From: Gemmiger sp. An194
GTDB taxonomy: Bacteria > Bacillota > Clostridia > Oscillospirales > Ruminococcaceae
Assembly: GCF_002160145.1 (NCBI RefSeq)
Contig: NZ_NFKA01000008.1
Coordinates: 60,467 to 124,466, forward strand
DNA: 64,000 nucleotides
Reading direction: 5' to 3'
The notes beneath the pieces were generated by a model, which was not told where the DNA came from, made no database searches, and worked only from the letters and a program-made list of their open reading frames with translations. Of the stretch, positions 50,110-59,960 are shown in pieces. The first letter of the stretch is position 1. Every line of letters starts with the position of its first letter. Both the position numbers and the translations under genes were made by a program.

Positions 50110-50661
50110 TCACTCCTCGCTTTCGCAGTGTTCCAGAGTCTCGATGCAGTGTTCCAGCCACTGCACCATGGTGGTTTCGCGCATCACCGCACCCTCCAGC
50201 ACCAGGCGGTCAGCCATTGCGGCATCAAAGCGGCCGGTGGGCGGAGCGGCATGCTCCAGTGAGGTTTGCAGGAAGGCCAGCTTCTGCTGTCGGCGCTCCA
50301 GCTGAGCCAGGGTCAGTTCCAGAAGGCGAGAACGGGAGATGTTATCGCCAAAATACATCCGCAGCCGGAATACATCTTTCGGAGTGGGGGGCAGGGGCTC
50401 ATCCTGTTCCAGCCACTGGCGCAGGTCGGCCATGCCCTCCGGCGTGATGCGGTAAACCTTCCGTTCCAGACTTTCGCCCTTGATGGAGGTCTCGTACTGG
50501 ATCAGCCCCTCACCCGCCAGTCGGTTCAGCTCTGGGTACAGCTGGCTGTGGCTGGCGTACCAGAAATTGGCAAGTCCTCGGTCGAATTCCTTCATCATAT
50601 CGTAACCGGTTAGCTCCCGGCGGCTGAGCATGCCCAGGATGGCATATTTCAATGTGCGCAT
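50110..50661 (-). CDS. PadR-family transcriptional regulator
   Basis: 183 aa from the ATG at 50661. MRTLKYAILGMLSRRELTGY is the PadR winged-helix start; a C-terminal helical Vir-like domain follows (LELTLAQLERRQQKLAFLQT). The longer frame to 50706 has no RBS advantage. A TATAAT lies at 50694-50699 on the minus strand. Likely represses itself and the transglutaminase-like gene downstream. The effector is unknown. Confidence 0.9.
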   Translation of the reverse strand: MRTLKYAILGMLSRRELTGYDMMKEFDRGLANFWYASHSQLYPELNRLAGEGLIQYETSIKGESLERKVYRITPEGMADLRQWLEQDEPLPPTPKDVFRLRMYFGDNISRSRLLELTLAQLERRQQKLAFLQTSLEHAAPPTGRFDAAMADRLVLEGAVMRETTMVQWLEHCIETLEHCESEE

Positions 50662-50775
50662 GGTGCCCTTCCTGTATTGGTCGTTTTTGATGAAATTATA
50701 GCACAAATTTTAGAGAAAAAACATATAGAAAGTGGTGAGTCCATCTGTGTGTATTTGCAGCAAAAACAAAAATGC

Positions 50776-50804
50776 TTGACAAAACTGTACGAGGGGAGTA
50801 AAGT
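50776..50804 (+). promoter_or_regulatory. Promoter of the HAD phosphatase gene
   Basis: TTGACA (50776-50781), 17-bp spacer, TAAAGT (50799-50804). Confidence 0.75.
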
Positions 50805-50840
50805 GAGTTCAAATACCCAGCGAAATGGAGGAAATATCCC

Positions 50841-51653
50841 GTGATCAAATTGCTTGCTGTGGATATGGACGGCACCTGCCTGGACAGCCGCAGCCGTATG
50901 AGCGCCGAAAATCTGGCGGCCCTGCGTCGGGCTGCGGAGGCGGGCATTCTGGTGGTGCCCACCACCGGGCGCAGCCTTTCCTGCCTGCCTCACCGGCTGC
51001 GCGGCGAGAAATTCTTCCGCTATGTGATTTCCTCCAATGGGGCGCAGGTCACCGATCTGTACACGGGCGAAAGTCTGTTTCAGGCGCTTATCCCGAAGCA
51101 GCGGGCCATGCGCTTGGTTCAGCTGGCCCAGAGCCTGCCGGTGAGCATCACCGCCCATGTGGAGCAGGAATATCTGGTGCGTGGCCGCGCCTTCTGGCTG
51201 CTGGGGCGGCTGGCCTTTGGTCCGGATGCCGCCGCAAGCCTGTGCGTAAACAACATGAACCGGCAGTTGCGGCTGCGTTCCAGCGATGTGGAGGAGCTGC
51301 AGTTCTACTTCTTCACCAAACGCACCGGCCAAAGGCTGCGCTGCATGATGGAGCGTTATGCGCCGGACTGCCGCTGGGCTTTTACTGACCAGTATGTGGA
51401 GGTGTTCTCCCGCAATGCCTCCAAGGGCGCTGCGCTGTCTGCACTGGCTGCCCGGCTGAACATTCCAAAGGAGCAGATCGCCTGCATCGGTGACGGCGAG
51501 AACGATCTGCCCATGTTCGAGGCGGCAGGGCTGCGTATTGCCATGGGCAACGCAGTGGAGCCGCTCAAGGCACAGGCCAGCCAGGTGAGCCGGACCAACC
51601 GGCACAGCGGGGTAGCCTATGCCATTGATAGATGGATCTTGCAGGAAAAATGA
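50841..51653 (+). CDS. Cof-type HAD-superfamily phosphatase
   Basis: 270 aa, GTG start with TGGAGG 8 nt upstream. HAD motifs: nucleophile DMDGTCL (motif I), TTGRS (II), KG in ASKGAALSALA (III) and GDGENDLPMF (IV), with a C2 cap between. These enzymes act on sugar phosphates, nucleotides or flavin precursors. Substrate unknown. Confidence 0.9.
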   Translation: MIKLLAVDMDGTCLDSRSRMSAENLAALRRAAEAGILVVPTTGRSLSCLPHRLRGEKFFRYVISSNGAQVTDLYTGESLFQALIPKQRAMRLVQLAQSLPVSITAHVEQEYLVRGRAFWLLGRLAFGPDAAASLCVNNMNRQLRLRSSDVEELQFYFFTKRTGQRLRCMMERYAPDCRWAFTDQYVEVFSRNASKGAALSALAARLNIPKEQIACIGDGENDLPMFEAAGLRIAMGNAVEPLKAQASQVSRTNRHSGVAYAIDRWILQEK

Positions 51654-51655
51654 AT

Positions 51656-51706
51656 CAGAGCCGGGCTCTCAGCCGCATATAAGCGGTCTGGGGCCCGGCC
51701 CTTTTG
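51656..51706 (+). terminator. Intrinsic terminator after the HAD gene
   Basis: AGCCGGGCTCTCAGCCGC ... GCGGTCTGGGGCCCGGCC: long imperfect stem with a T tract (CTTTTG). Confidence 0.75.
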
Positions 51707-51723
51707 CAAAAGGAGGAAACCAA

Positions 51724-51921
51724 TCAAAAATATGTGGGGCGCACCCTACTCATGGCCAGATACTGTCGCAGAACGGTGGTGCATACCTCGTTCTGGGCCT
51801 TGAGCCACTGCATTTTTTTGCGCTGCTGGTCCTGCAGCTCCCGCTGGTAGTTTTTCCAGTAGGTGCAAGTTTTGTGGCAGCCCTCGGCATAGTGAGGGCA
51901 GGAGGAACGGCAGGGAATCAT
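51724..51921 (-). CDS. Small Cys-rich protein, 65 aa
   Basis: Starts MIPCRSSCPHYAEGCHKTCT, a Cx3CxnCx3C cluster (Cys 4, 8, 15, 19) suited to zinc or Fe-S binding, then a charged helix (WKNYQRELQDQQRKKMQWLK) and QYLAMSRVRP. AAAGGAG lies 11 nt before the ATG. I recall very similar CHKTC small proteins from gut Clostridia and their phages, unverified. It is convergent with the HAD gene. Confidence 0.65.
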   Translation of the reverse strand: MIPCRSSCPHYAEGCHKTCTYWKNYQRELQDQQRKKMQWLKAQNEVCTTVLRQYLAMSRVRPTYF

Positions 51922-52040
51922 AACGATGCAACTCCTTTCAGGGCAACGCAGCCGCCCATAAGGCGTGCTGCCTTTGTGAACCTGGCTTCAGTGTACCAGA
52001 CCGGGCGGCCGGGGCGATAGCCTGCTTTTGTAAAATCTGT

Positions 52041-52058
52041 GCGCGCTTTTGATAAAAT
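52041..52058 (+). promoter_or_regulatory. Promoter-like 18-mer shared with the AraC promoter
   Basis: GCGCGCTTTTGATAAAAT, identical to 28222-28239, containing a TAAAAT -10. A TTGTAA at 52028-52033 could be the -35 with a 19-bp spacer. Confidence 0.5.
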
Positions 52059-52107
52059 GGTATGCACCGGGGCAGCGAAACAGTAGTGCGACTTATGCCC
52101 GGCAGAC

Positions 52108-52136
52108 TGTACAAGCCCGTGAAACTTTTGTATACT
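52108..52136 (+). promoter_or_regulatory. Second promoter upstream of the malic enzyme operon
   Basis: TGTACA (52108-52113), 17-bp spacer, TATACT (52131-52136); it lies directly before the palindromic repeat, which would then be at the 5' end of the mRNA. Confidence 0.5.
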
Positions 52137-52155
52137 GGAACAGGAAAAAACTACA

Positions 52156-52249
52156 GCGATACCGCACAATTCCAGGTGGCGGAGCGCGCCGGAAAATTTT
52201 GGCGCGATACGCCGCCTGAGCCGAGAGGCGTGAATTATGCGGTATTGCC
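52156..52249 (+). repeat. Palindromic intergenic repeat, short copy
   Basis: A 94-bp version of the element at 5212-5385: terminal inverted repeats GCGATACCGCACAATTC (52156-52172) and GAATTATGCGGTATTGC (52232-52248), and a single GGAAAATTTTGGCGCGATA core. The match to the longer copy is near-complete except for about 79 missing bases between two GAAAATTTT repeats. It ends 25 nt before the malic enzyme start, and so is in its 5' UTR. Confidence 0.8.
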
Positions 52250-52274
52250 ATAAGAAAAGGATGGCGAAACTCTG

Positions 52275-53446
<1,172 letters not shown>

Positions 53447-53450
<4 letters not shown>

Positions 53451-54286
53451 GAGAGATCAGCGCCCAGGCCATCACCGAAACGGTGGCCCGCCTCTGCATC
53501 GAGGCCAACAGCCGCCTTTCTCCGGATATGGAAAACGCGGTGCGTTCCGCCTTTGAGCGGGAGCAATGGCCCATCGCCAAAACCACCTTGAAGACCCTGT
53601 GCGACAATCTGGACGCTGCCCGGGAGACCGGCCTGCCCATCTGCCAGGATACCGGCATGGCCTGCGTGTTCTGCGAGATCGGCCAGGAGGTGCACATTGA
53701 CGGGGATTTTGAAGCTGCCATTCATGCGGGCGTGGCCAAGGGCTACACCGAGGGCTTTCTGCGCAAATCCGTGGTGAAGGACCCCATCCGCCGCGGCAAC
53801 ACCGGCGACAATACCCCGGCGGTCATCCATACCCGCCTGGTGCCCGGCGACAAGCTGAAGATCACCGTGGCCCCCAAGGGCTTCGGCAGCGAGAACATGA
53901 GCCGTCTGGGGATGCTCAAGCCCTCGGACGGGGAGCAGGGCGTGAAGGACTTCGTGCTGGAAACCGTAAAGCTGGCGGGACCCAATCCCTGCCCGCCCAT
54001 CGTGGTGGGCGTGGGCGTGGGCGGCACCTTTGAAAAGGCCGCCATGCTGGCCAAGCAGGCCCTGCTGCGCCCGGTGGGCAGCCATCATCCCGACCCCTAC
54101 TATGCGGATATGGAGCAGGAGCTGCTGGAAAAGATCAATCAGCTGGGCATCGGCCCCCAGGGCTTCGGCGGCGAGACCACCGCACTGGGCGTGCAGATCG
54201 AAACCTACCCCACCCACATTGCGGGTATGCCGGTGGCGGTGAACATCAACTGCCACGTGACCCGGCACAAGGAGGCGGTACTGTAA
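53447..54286 (+). CDS. Class I fumarate hydratase, alpha subunit
   Basis: 279 aa, Fe-S dependent fumarase/tartrate dehydratase alpha subunit. GTG start overlapping the malic enzyme stop. Cys ligands fall in LPICQDTGMACVFCE and NPCPPIVVGVGVGG with the conserved FGSENMSRL motif; the end VNINCHVTRHKEA is typical. Forms the [4Fe-4S] catalytic unit with the beta subunit: fumarate plus water to malate. Confidence 0.93.
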
Positions 54287-54849
54287 TGGAATACAAGCTC
54301 ACAACGCCGCTCACCGAAGAGGTGACCCGCAAGCTGCGGGCAGGGGACACGGTGCTGCTGTCCGGCGTGATCTACACTGCCCGGGATGCGGCTCACAAGC
54401 GGCTGTGCGAATGTCTGGACCGGGGCGAGGAGCTGCCCATCGACGTGAAGGACGCAGCCATCTATTACGCGGGCCCCACCCCCGCCCGGCCGGGTCAGGC
54501 CATTGGTGCCTGCGGTCCCACCACCAGCTACCGGATGGATGCCTACGCTCCCCGGCTGCTGCATCTGGGACTGAAGGCCATGATCGGCAAGGGCAAGCGC
54601 AGCGACCAGGTGGTGGATGCCATGAAGGAGACCGGCGCCGTTTACCTGGCCGCCATTGGCGGTGCGGGTGCGCTCATGGCCTCCCGGGTGAAAACCGCCC
54701 AGCTGGTCTGCTATGAGGATCTGGGCAGCGAAGCCATCCGCCGCCTGGAGGTGGAGGAGATGCCCCTTACGGTGGTGATCGATTCTCTGGGCAATAACCT
54801 GTACCAGACCGGCCCGCAGGAATACCGTGCCGCCATGGAACAGCGATAA
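54286..54849 (+). CDS. Class I fumarate hydratase, beta subunit
   Basis: 187 aa. LRAGDTVLLSGVIYTARDAAHKR, YYAGPTPARPGQAIGACGPTTS and IGKGKRSDQVVDAMKE are the conserved swivelling-domain motifs. TAATG overlap with the alpha subunit gene. Third gene of the malic enzyme-fumarase operon, so the whole set probably runs malate/fumarate interconversion in fermentation. Confidence 0.93.
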   Translation: MEYKLTTPLTEEVTRKLRAGDTVLLSGVIYTARDAAHKRLCECLDRGEELPIDVKDAAIYYAGPTPARPGQAIGACGPTTSYRMDAYAPRLLHLGLKAMIGKGKRSDQVVDAMKETGAVYLAAIGGAGALMASRVKTAQLVCYEDLGSEAIRRLEVEEMPLTVVIDSLGNNLYQTGPQEYRAAMEQR

Positions 54850-54862
54850 AATTTCAAAAGCA

Positions 54863-54900
54863 TGAAAAGCCTGCTCCGGCTTGAACCGGGGCAGGCTTTT
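54863..54900 (+). terminator. Intrinsic terminator after fumarase beta
   Basis: AAAGCCTGCTCCGG / CCGGGGCAGGCTTTT stem, 6-nt loop. Confidence 0.85.
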
Positions 54901-54988
54901 GTATGCGCAAAAATGGGACCATGGGATTCTTTTTGTTTTCAGAACAAGAAAAAGACGGTGAAGGCTGCTCCTCGATGCGGCTTCATGG

Positions 54989-54994
54989 TATAAT
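54989..54994 (+). promoter_or_regulatory. Extended -10 promoter of the membrane glycosyltransferase-like gene
   Basis: TGG followed by TATAAT (54989-54994), 50 nt before the ATG; no clear -35. Confidence 0.55.
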
Positions 54995-55044
54995 AACCCA
55001 AAAGGGAAAATATACGCCGCCCGGTGCGGCGAAAGGGGAACGAC

Positions 55045-56457
55045 ATGCAACCGATTCAATCCAACCGCCTGCAGCTCAACCGGATGCCACAGAAGTCGGA
55101 TGTATTTCTTGCGGCAGCGCTGGGACTGGCGGCTTTTTTTCTGTGGAATCATCCGGATATCATCGAAACCGCCCAGCATACCCGCATCCTGCTGGATGAT
55201 GTGTTCAGCGGGCGATTTTTCGCGTTTTATCAGGACACCATGGATGCCAGGGCCACCCTGGGGTATGCGAATGCTGCCCACTATCACATCTGGTTTTATC
55301 TGCTTTGCGGGCTTTGGGACCTGCCGCTTTACCTGATAGGTAAACTGATTCCGGTGGGAGAACTGGCCTTCACGCTTTGGACCAAAGCACTGGGAGCAAC
55401 TGCCTTTGTGGCCTGCGGTTTTGTGCTGCGGCGGCTGGCAGAAAAGCTGGGAGCAGGCCGGGAACAGATCGCCTGGACACCCTGGTTCTTCTGGCTCTGC
55501 CCGGTGGGCTTTTTCTCGGCGCTCTGCATGGGCCAGTACGACAGCCTGTGCTTGCTGTTTTTGCTGCTGGGGCTGCTCTTTTATCTGGATGGCCGGATGC
55601 TGCCCTTTGTGCTTACCATGGGCACGGCACTGGTGTTCAAGATGTTCGCCATCTTTATCCTGATCCCGCTGCTGCTGTTGCGGGAAAAGCGAATCCTGCG
55701 GATCGCAGGCTGGCTGGTTCTGAGCCTGTGGCTCTATCTGCCCGGCAGCCTGCTGTTTGCGGGGCGCAATGGCGACGCCGGATTTTTCAACAGCCTGATT
55801 GCCCAGCGGCTGTTTGCCACGGTACTGCCCACGGTGGGGCAGCCTTCGCTGCTGCTGGTGTTGCTGGCGGGGCTGTATCTGCTGTGCTGGCTGTGGCAGC
55901 CGGGCAGCGAGGGGTCCTTGGCGCAAAAGGCGGTATATGTCTGCCTGACGGTGTTCAGCCTATTGTTTTTGCTGGTGCAGTGGCACCCGCAATGGATCAT
56001 TCTGCTGTCGCCCTTTTTGCTGCTTACCACCTGGCAAACAAAAAAACAGATGCCCTGGCTGCTGCTTTCCGGCATCTGCTTTGCGGGTTATTTTTTGCTG
56101 ACGGCTTATTCCTTTGCCGGCCAGATCGAGGGAAATCTGCTGGATTTCGGCCTGCTGGGCCAACTTACCGGGCTGCGGATATCCGGCAGTGAGCAGCTGC
56201 GCATCAACACCATTTATTTTGATCTGGTGCCCTATCTGTCCCAGCTGGCACCGGTTGCCTTTGCGGCTCCGCTGCTGGCCGGGCTTGTGGGCAAACTGCC
56301 CCTGCGCGGCAGCTGCCTGGCCGACCGTCTGGACCACCGACCCGTGAATCCACAGCCTCTGTGGCTGTGGGCCTATGGAACTTTCGCGGTGTGCTGGGGT
56401 TGCGTGTGGCTGGTACCAAGCCTGTTCGGGTGGTGTAAAACCTTGGGGATTTTGTAA
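55045..56457 (+). CDS. Polytopic GT-C-like membrane protein (mannosyltransferase-like)
   Basis: 470 aa from the ATG at 55045 (AAAGGGGA upstream). About eleven to twelve hydrophobic helices; a soluble loop after helix 1 with ARATLGYANAAHYHIWFYL. Features of lipid-sugar-dependent GT-C enzymes: an acidic residue after the first helix (DDVFSGRFFAFYQDT), GQYDSLCLLFLLLGL and FKMFAIFILIPLLLLRE. It would transfer sugars from polyprenyl donors to an envelope glycan. Monocistronic; function inferred from topology and weak motifs. Confidence 0.6.
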   Translation: MQPIQSNRLQLNRMPQKSDVFLAAALGLAAFFLWNHPDIIETAQHTRILLDDVFSGRFFAFYQDTMDARATLGYANAAHYHIWFYLLCGLWDLPLYLIGKLIPVGELAFTLWTKALGATAFVACGFVLRRLAEKLGAGREQIAWTPWFFWLCPVGFFSALCMGQYDSLCLLFLLLGLLFYLDGRMLPFVLTMGTALVFKMFAIFILIPLLLLREKRILRIAGWLVLSLWLYLPGSLLFAGRNGDAGFFNSLIAQRLFATVLPTVGQPSLLLVLLAGLYLLCWLWQPGSEGSLAQKAVYVCLTVFSLLFLLVQWHPQWIILLSPFLLLTTWQTKKQMPWLLLSGICFAGYFLLTAYSFAGQIEGNLLDFGLLGQLTGLRISGSEQLRINTIYFDLVPYLSQLAPVAFAAPLLAGLVGKLPLRGSCLADRLDHRPVNPQPLWLWAYGTFAVCWGCVWLVPSLFGWCKTLGIL

Positions 56458-56481
56458 GAGAACCGCTTCCATGGCGAAAAT

Positions 56482-56538
56482 TTGAAAAAAGGCAGCTGCG
56501 TTTGCATGCGTCACGCGCAAAAGCAGCTGCCTTTTTTA
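56482..56538 (+). terminator. Bidirectional terminator
   Basis: AAAAAAGGCAGCTGC / GCAGCTGCCTTTTTT stem with inner GCATGC/GCGTG features. Confidence 0.85.
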
Positions 56539-56564
56539 TTGGGGAAATTCAGTTGCATCGTGAT

Positions 56565-57506
56565 CTAAAATCCGTCCATGCGCAGCTGACCGCCCCGCAG
56601 GGAGGAAAAGGAAGAATGGATGATCTGATCCTGCAAGCCGGGCCAGCCAATCAGAAGAGGAGAACGGGGGTCGTGCGCGGCACGGTTGGCCGTGATCTGA
56701 CCGGGTGAAAAATTGGCGTAGCAGTATCGGCAGCCGCCCGGGCAGGTGTTATAGATGCCAATGTCCACACTGGCTGCGCAGCCGCATTCCGGCCGCTGCC
56801 TTTTGGCGGGCGTCCAGTGCAGCGGCTGCCCCAGCAGTGATTCGAACAGCGCCCCATCGATGCACCTTCCGTGGGCAATGCCTGCCGCCCCAAGGTCCAG
56901 CGCCTCGGCACAGCTCTGCACGCGTATACTGCAGTCGGAGGCGATTTCGGAAAGGCCCCGGGCCAGGCGGGCGGCGGACTGAGGATCAAAGGCGGCGGGA
57001 ACGAGCGGCCGCATCCGGGCCCGGGTTCCCTGATATTCGTCCAGAAAGCTGATTACGCAGGTATCGGTGTAGCCTTGCAGACGGCGGGCAATCTGCTCAA
57101 AGCGGGCCAGATGCCACTTCTCCGTATATTTTGGGGTGAAAAAGATAGGGTCGTACCGCCAGATCACCCGGCGGGGGCCCAGCTTTCGGGCAAGCTGCTG
57201 AAAGGCCGGAATGAGGATCGCATCTTTATCTGGCAAAGCGGGTTCTGCCTCCGTTCCGTAACCGGTGAGGGTGAACTGAAACACCGTGAGATGATTTTTC
57301 AGCTCGCTTAACCGGGGCAGCATGGGCAGGGGATTCTTTGTCCAGAAAACGATGCCATCCACAACATCCGGATTCAGGGGGATCTGGTGCAGGCGGTGCG
57401 GCGCGCGAGGAGAGGGAACAAGCACAAACCCCTCTGCAAGGCGGCGGAAAAACCAGTCCGCATACCAGGCGGGAATATCGGTGCGACGGCTGACGCTCAG
57501 CAGCAT
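56565..57506 (-). CDS. DUF1848 protein (Cys-cluster, radical-SAM-like)
   Basis: 313 aa from the ATG at 57506 (GGAAAGGAG upstream). MLLSVSRRTDIPAWYADWFF, VFWTKNP and SFLDEYQGTR are DUF1848 marks. The C-terminal region CGCAASVDIGIYN, then CPGGCRYCYAN, carries a Cys cluster that probably binds [4Fe-4S]. Biochemical role unknown. Single gene, opposite to the GT-C-like gene. Confidence 0.85.
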   Translation of the reverse strand: MLLSVSRRTDIPAWYADWFFRRLAEGFVLVPSPRAPHRLHQIPLNPDVVDGIVFWTKNPLPMLPRLSELKNHLTVFQFTLTGYGTEAEPALPDKDAILIPAFQQLARKLGPRRVIWRYDPIFFTPKYTEKWHLARFEQIARRLQGYTDTCVISFLDEYQGTRARMRPLVPAAFDPQSAARLARGLSEIASDCSIRVQSCAEALDLGAAGIAHGRCIDGALFESLLGQPLHWTPAKRQRPECGCAASVDIGIYNTCPGGCRYCYANFSPGQITANRAAHDPRSPLLIGWPGLQDQIIHSSFSSLRGGQLRMDGF

Positions 57507-57675
57507 GGGCCTCTCCTTTCCGGCAAAGAATAGAAAACGGAACATAAAGTTTCCGCGAAAACAGCACAGCTTTATTTTAACACATCCCGATTGTTTTGCA
57601 TGATTTCCTCTTGACGAAATGCTAAAATTTCGGTATCATATTTATTGTTGCTCAGTCACGATGACTGAGCGATTT

Positions 57676-57751
57676 GCTGGAGTGGCTCAGTCGGTAGAGC
57701 AGCTGATTCGTAATCAGCAGGTCGTCGGTTCAAGTCCGATCTCCAGCTCCA
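57676..57751 (+). tRNA. tRNA-Thr (anticodon CGT)
   Basis: 76 nt including encoded CCA. Acceptor stem GCTGGAG / CTCCAGC, D loop GCTCAGTCGGTAGAGC, anticodon arm CTGATT-CGT-AATCAG and T arm GTCGGTTCAAGTCCGAT. CGT reads ACG codons. Its 3' end is the likely integration site of the element that follows. Confidence 0.95.
57728..57751 (+). other. Probable attachment site at the tRNA-Thr 3' end
   Basis: The 3' half of tRNA-Thr (from the T arm to CCA) is the typical target of tyrosine integrases, and the int gene reads toward it 135 nt away. The far attachment site is outside the window, so the boundary is inferred. Confidence 0.5.
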
Positions 57752-57756
57752 AAACA

Positions 57757-57802
57757 AAAGCCCCGCAGATAGCGCTGTGAAGCCATCTGCGGGGTTTTTC
57801 TA
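57757..57802 (+). terminator. Terminator after tRNA-Thr
   Basis: AGCCCCGCAGAT / ATCTGCGGGGTTTTT stem-loop directly after the tRNA. Confidence 0.85.
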
Positions 57803-57885
57803 TATCATATCCTATTTGCTATATATTTCCAGAAAATACGGAGAAAACCATGATAAACTAACAAATAAGCTAACAAATCCGCGGG

Positions 57886-59004
57886 TTAGATCAGATCAAT
57901 CCCCTTGACCAGATCGGCCGGCTGAGTGTGGGTGTACCGGTTCACGGTCATGGAAAAATCGGAATGTCCCAAAATTTGTTTGATAATTTCCGGCCGTACT
58001 CCTGCAGCTACCATCTTCGTGGCGGCAGTATGGCGACATGTGTGCGGCGTTGCTCCCTCAATGCTACAGGCTTTCATCAGGCTACGGAAGGTCTTCCGCA
58101 CGTTGTCGGCATCCTTGGCGGTGCCGGCAGAAGTATGCAGCAGCCAGGGTGTCGTGTTTCCATCCATCCATTTTGCAATGATCGGGATGATCTCCCGGTG
58201 GATCGGTATGGTACGGTTTCGACCGGCGTCGGTTTTCTCGCCGCCCACCATGTAGCGGTCGGCCAGATGCACATTCTCCCGTTCCATCTGCAGCAGCTCA
58301 TTGATCCGCATGCCAGAGTAACACAAAACCAGAGCAATTTCCGCAGTGGGTCCCAGCTTGGGGTCACCCAGCATACCGCGAATGCGCCCGATCTCCTCGT
58401 CGGAGAGCACACGGGTCTTGGCCTCGCCCTTGCTGGGCAGCTCCAGAAACTGCGCATAGTTCTTATCGATGATGTCCTGCTTCATGGCGTACTGACAGAG
58501 TTTTGAAAAGAGAAGCCGCTGTTTTTCGCACAGGGAACGGCTCAGGCCGCGCTGGACCAAACTGTCGATCACCTGCTGGTAGTCCTCGGTTTTCAGATCG
58601 CGGATTCGCCGGGAATGCAGATCCTCCGCTTTGGCGAATGCGTCTTCGTAGCTCTGTCGGCTCTTGTCTCCGATTTTGGCAAATGCGTTGGGACTCCACT
58701 GCTCGTATATATCCCGGAGCGTGTAGTTCTTCCGTTCCAGCGGCACCCGATCCGCGTTGAAGCGATCCAGTGCTTCCACGGCTTCACTGCTGCTGGCGTA
58801 GGTACCCAAAAGCTTTCCGGCCCCGTTCACGGCAGCCCATGGCCGGCTTCTTGCGCCGGACAGCTTATACACGGACCCGCTGCCTTTGGCCCGGCGTCTG
58901 CTGCGCCGCTGGGGCGGAGCGGTCGTCGCTGTCTGACGCTTCCCGCAGAAGAGACAAAAGCCGGATTCATCCGGGATTTCCCGGTGGCATCTTATGCATT
59001 TCAA
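57886..59004 (-). CDS. int: Tyrosine integrase with N-terminal zinc ribbon
   Basis: 372 aa. N-terminal zinc ribbon (Cys 3, 6, 17, 20), a helical arm-binding/SAM-like core (about 90-180) and catalytic domain with R233 (CYSGMRINEL), H321-x-x-R324 (HTCRHTAATK), H347 (ILGHSDFS) and nucleophile Y357. All catalytic residues are intact. It should integrate and excise the element at tRNA-Thr. It is read toward the tRNA, the usual left end of a prophage or ICE. Confidence 0.95.
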   Translation of the reverse strand: MKCIRCHREIPDESGFCLFCGKRQTATTAPPQRRSRRRAKGSGSVYKLSGARSRPWAAVNGAGKLLGTYASSSEAVEALDRFNADRVPLERKNYTLRDIYEQWSPNAFAKIGDKSRQSYEDAFAKAEDLHSRRIRDLKTEDYQQVIDSLVQRGLSRSLCEKQRLLFSKLCQYAMKQDIIDKNYAQFLELPSKGEAKTRVLSDEEIGRIRGMLGDPKLGPTAEIALVLCYSGMRINELLQMERENVHLADRYMVGGEKTDAGRNRTIPIHREIIPIIAKWMDGNTTPWLLHTSAGTAKDADNVRKTFRSLMKACSIEGATPHTCRHTAATKMVAAGVRPEIIKQILGHSDFSMTVNRYTHTQPADLVKGIDLI

Positions 59005-59085
59005 AGTAAGTCCCTCCTTTGGGCGAATTCTGTTTGTTTAAAAATCAAGCGGCCCCTGTCTGGCGATGGGGGCCGCTTTTGCTTT

Positions 59086-59760
59086 TTATTTCCCCGCCTC
59101 AGAAGAATCGGCAGAAGAAATGACCTCGCCGCTATCAGCGTTTACGAAGTCCACGTGGATGTTGTCGGGGGTCTGTCCGGAGAAAATTCCATATAGCCCG
59201 CCATACATGTACAGCCCAATTACAGACATGGACTCAGCCAGTCCAAGCTCATCAGCGGATACCGTGACGGTAAAATTAGTAAAATCATCGTTGGCGGAAA
59301 CATTGGTGATGGTGGGGAAGTCGCCGGATGTGGACATCTCAGCGAGAGTCTCATTAATGGATGCAGAAAGCTCTTCCAGCACTTTTTTGTGTTGGGCTTT
59401 GCTCATCACATAGGTGGCGCTTCCGTCTTCATTCAAGGTAATGGAATGGATATCGGACTCCTTCGCCTTAGCGTCCAATTCTTCCTGGGTGGTTTCCCCA
59501 ACAAAATCAGCAGGGACAGTGATCTCCACATCGAACAGATTTTTATCCACTTCGATATCGCCCAAAGAATCCAGATCTGAAAGAGTAGTATCCGAAGCAG
59601 AGGCATCGCTGGACGCAGAGGCATCGCTGGATGCAGAGGCAGCGCTGGCCGCAACAGAGCTGCTGGATGGTACGGACGATGATGCCGGGGCCGCAGTTCC
59701 GCAGGCCACCAAAGAGGCACAAAGCAGTACCGAAACCACTGACGCAAGAGTTCTTTTCAT
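59086..59760 (-). CDS. Lipoprotein in the lysogeny module, possible superinfection-exclusion factor
   Basis: 224 aa. Signal peptide with lipobox ending LVAC (Cys 20), then a Ser/Ala/Asp-rich linker (about 22-60) that contains an 18-bp tandem repeat, then a compact domain (about 65-215) with EITVPADFVGET and HKKVLEELSASIN. AGGAGG is 9 nt upstream. A lipoprotein between int and repressor is the layout of temperate phages such as TP-J34, where it blocks superinfecting phage DNA. Homology to those proteins is not shown here; the role is inferred from location and secretion signal. Confidence 0.75.
   Translation of the reverse strand: MKRTLASVVSVLLCASLVACGTAAPASSSVPSSSSVAASAASASSDASASSDASASDTTLSDLDSLGDIEVDKNLFDVEITVPADFVGETTQEELDAKAKESDIHSITLNEDGSATYVMSKAQHKKVLEELSASINETLAEMSTSGDFPTITNVSANDDFTNFTVTVSADELGLAESMSVIGLYMYGGLYGIFSGQTPDNIHVDFVNADSGEVISSADSSEAGK
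59597..59650 (-). repeat. 18-bp tandem repeat in the lipoprotein linker
   Basis: Three copies of GCAGAGGCATCGCTGGAY (59597-59614, 59615-59632, 59633-59650; the third has two or more changes). Encodes the SSDAS-type linker; copy number could vary. Confidence 0.75.
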
Positions 59761-59844
59761 ATGGTTTTCCTCCTAAAGTAAGCTGTATTGCAAATCCGCA
59801 AGCGGACTTAGCCGAAATCATCATTTCCATGCGTCGGAAAATAT

Positions 59845-59914
59845 CGGTAAACTAATCGACTTTTTCCTGTGGGAAATTCTCGATAAACAATCGGCTTTTT
59901 CCCTGTGGGAAAAA
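59845..59914. repeat. Pair of adjacent ~33-bp direct repeats
   Basis: Copies at 59845-59876 and 59881-59914 share CGRTAAAC, AATCGRCTTTTTCC and TGTGGGAAA with small changes, in the upstream region of the lipoprotein gene. Confidence 0.65.
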
Positions 59915-59960
59915 TTACTTACCCCCTACGGGGGTAATAGGTGAATTTCCCTTCGGTCAA

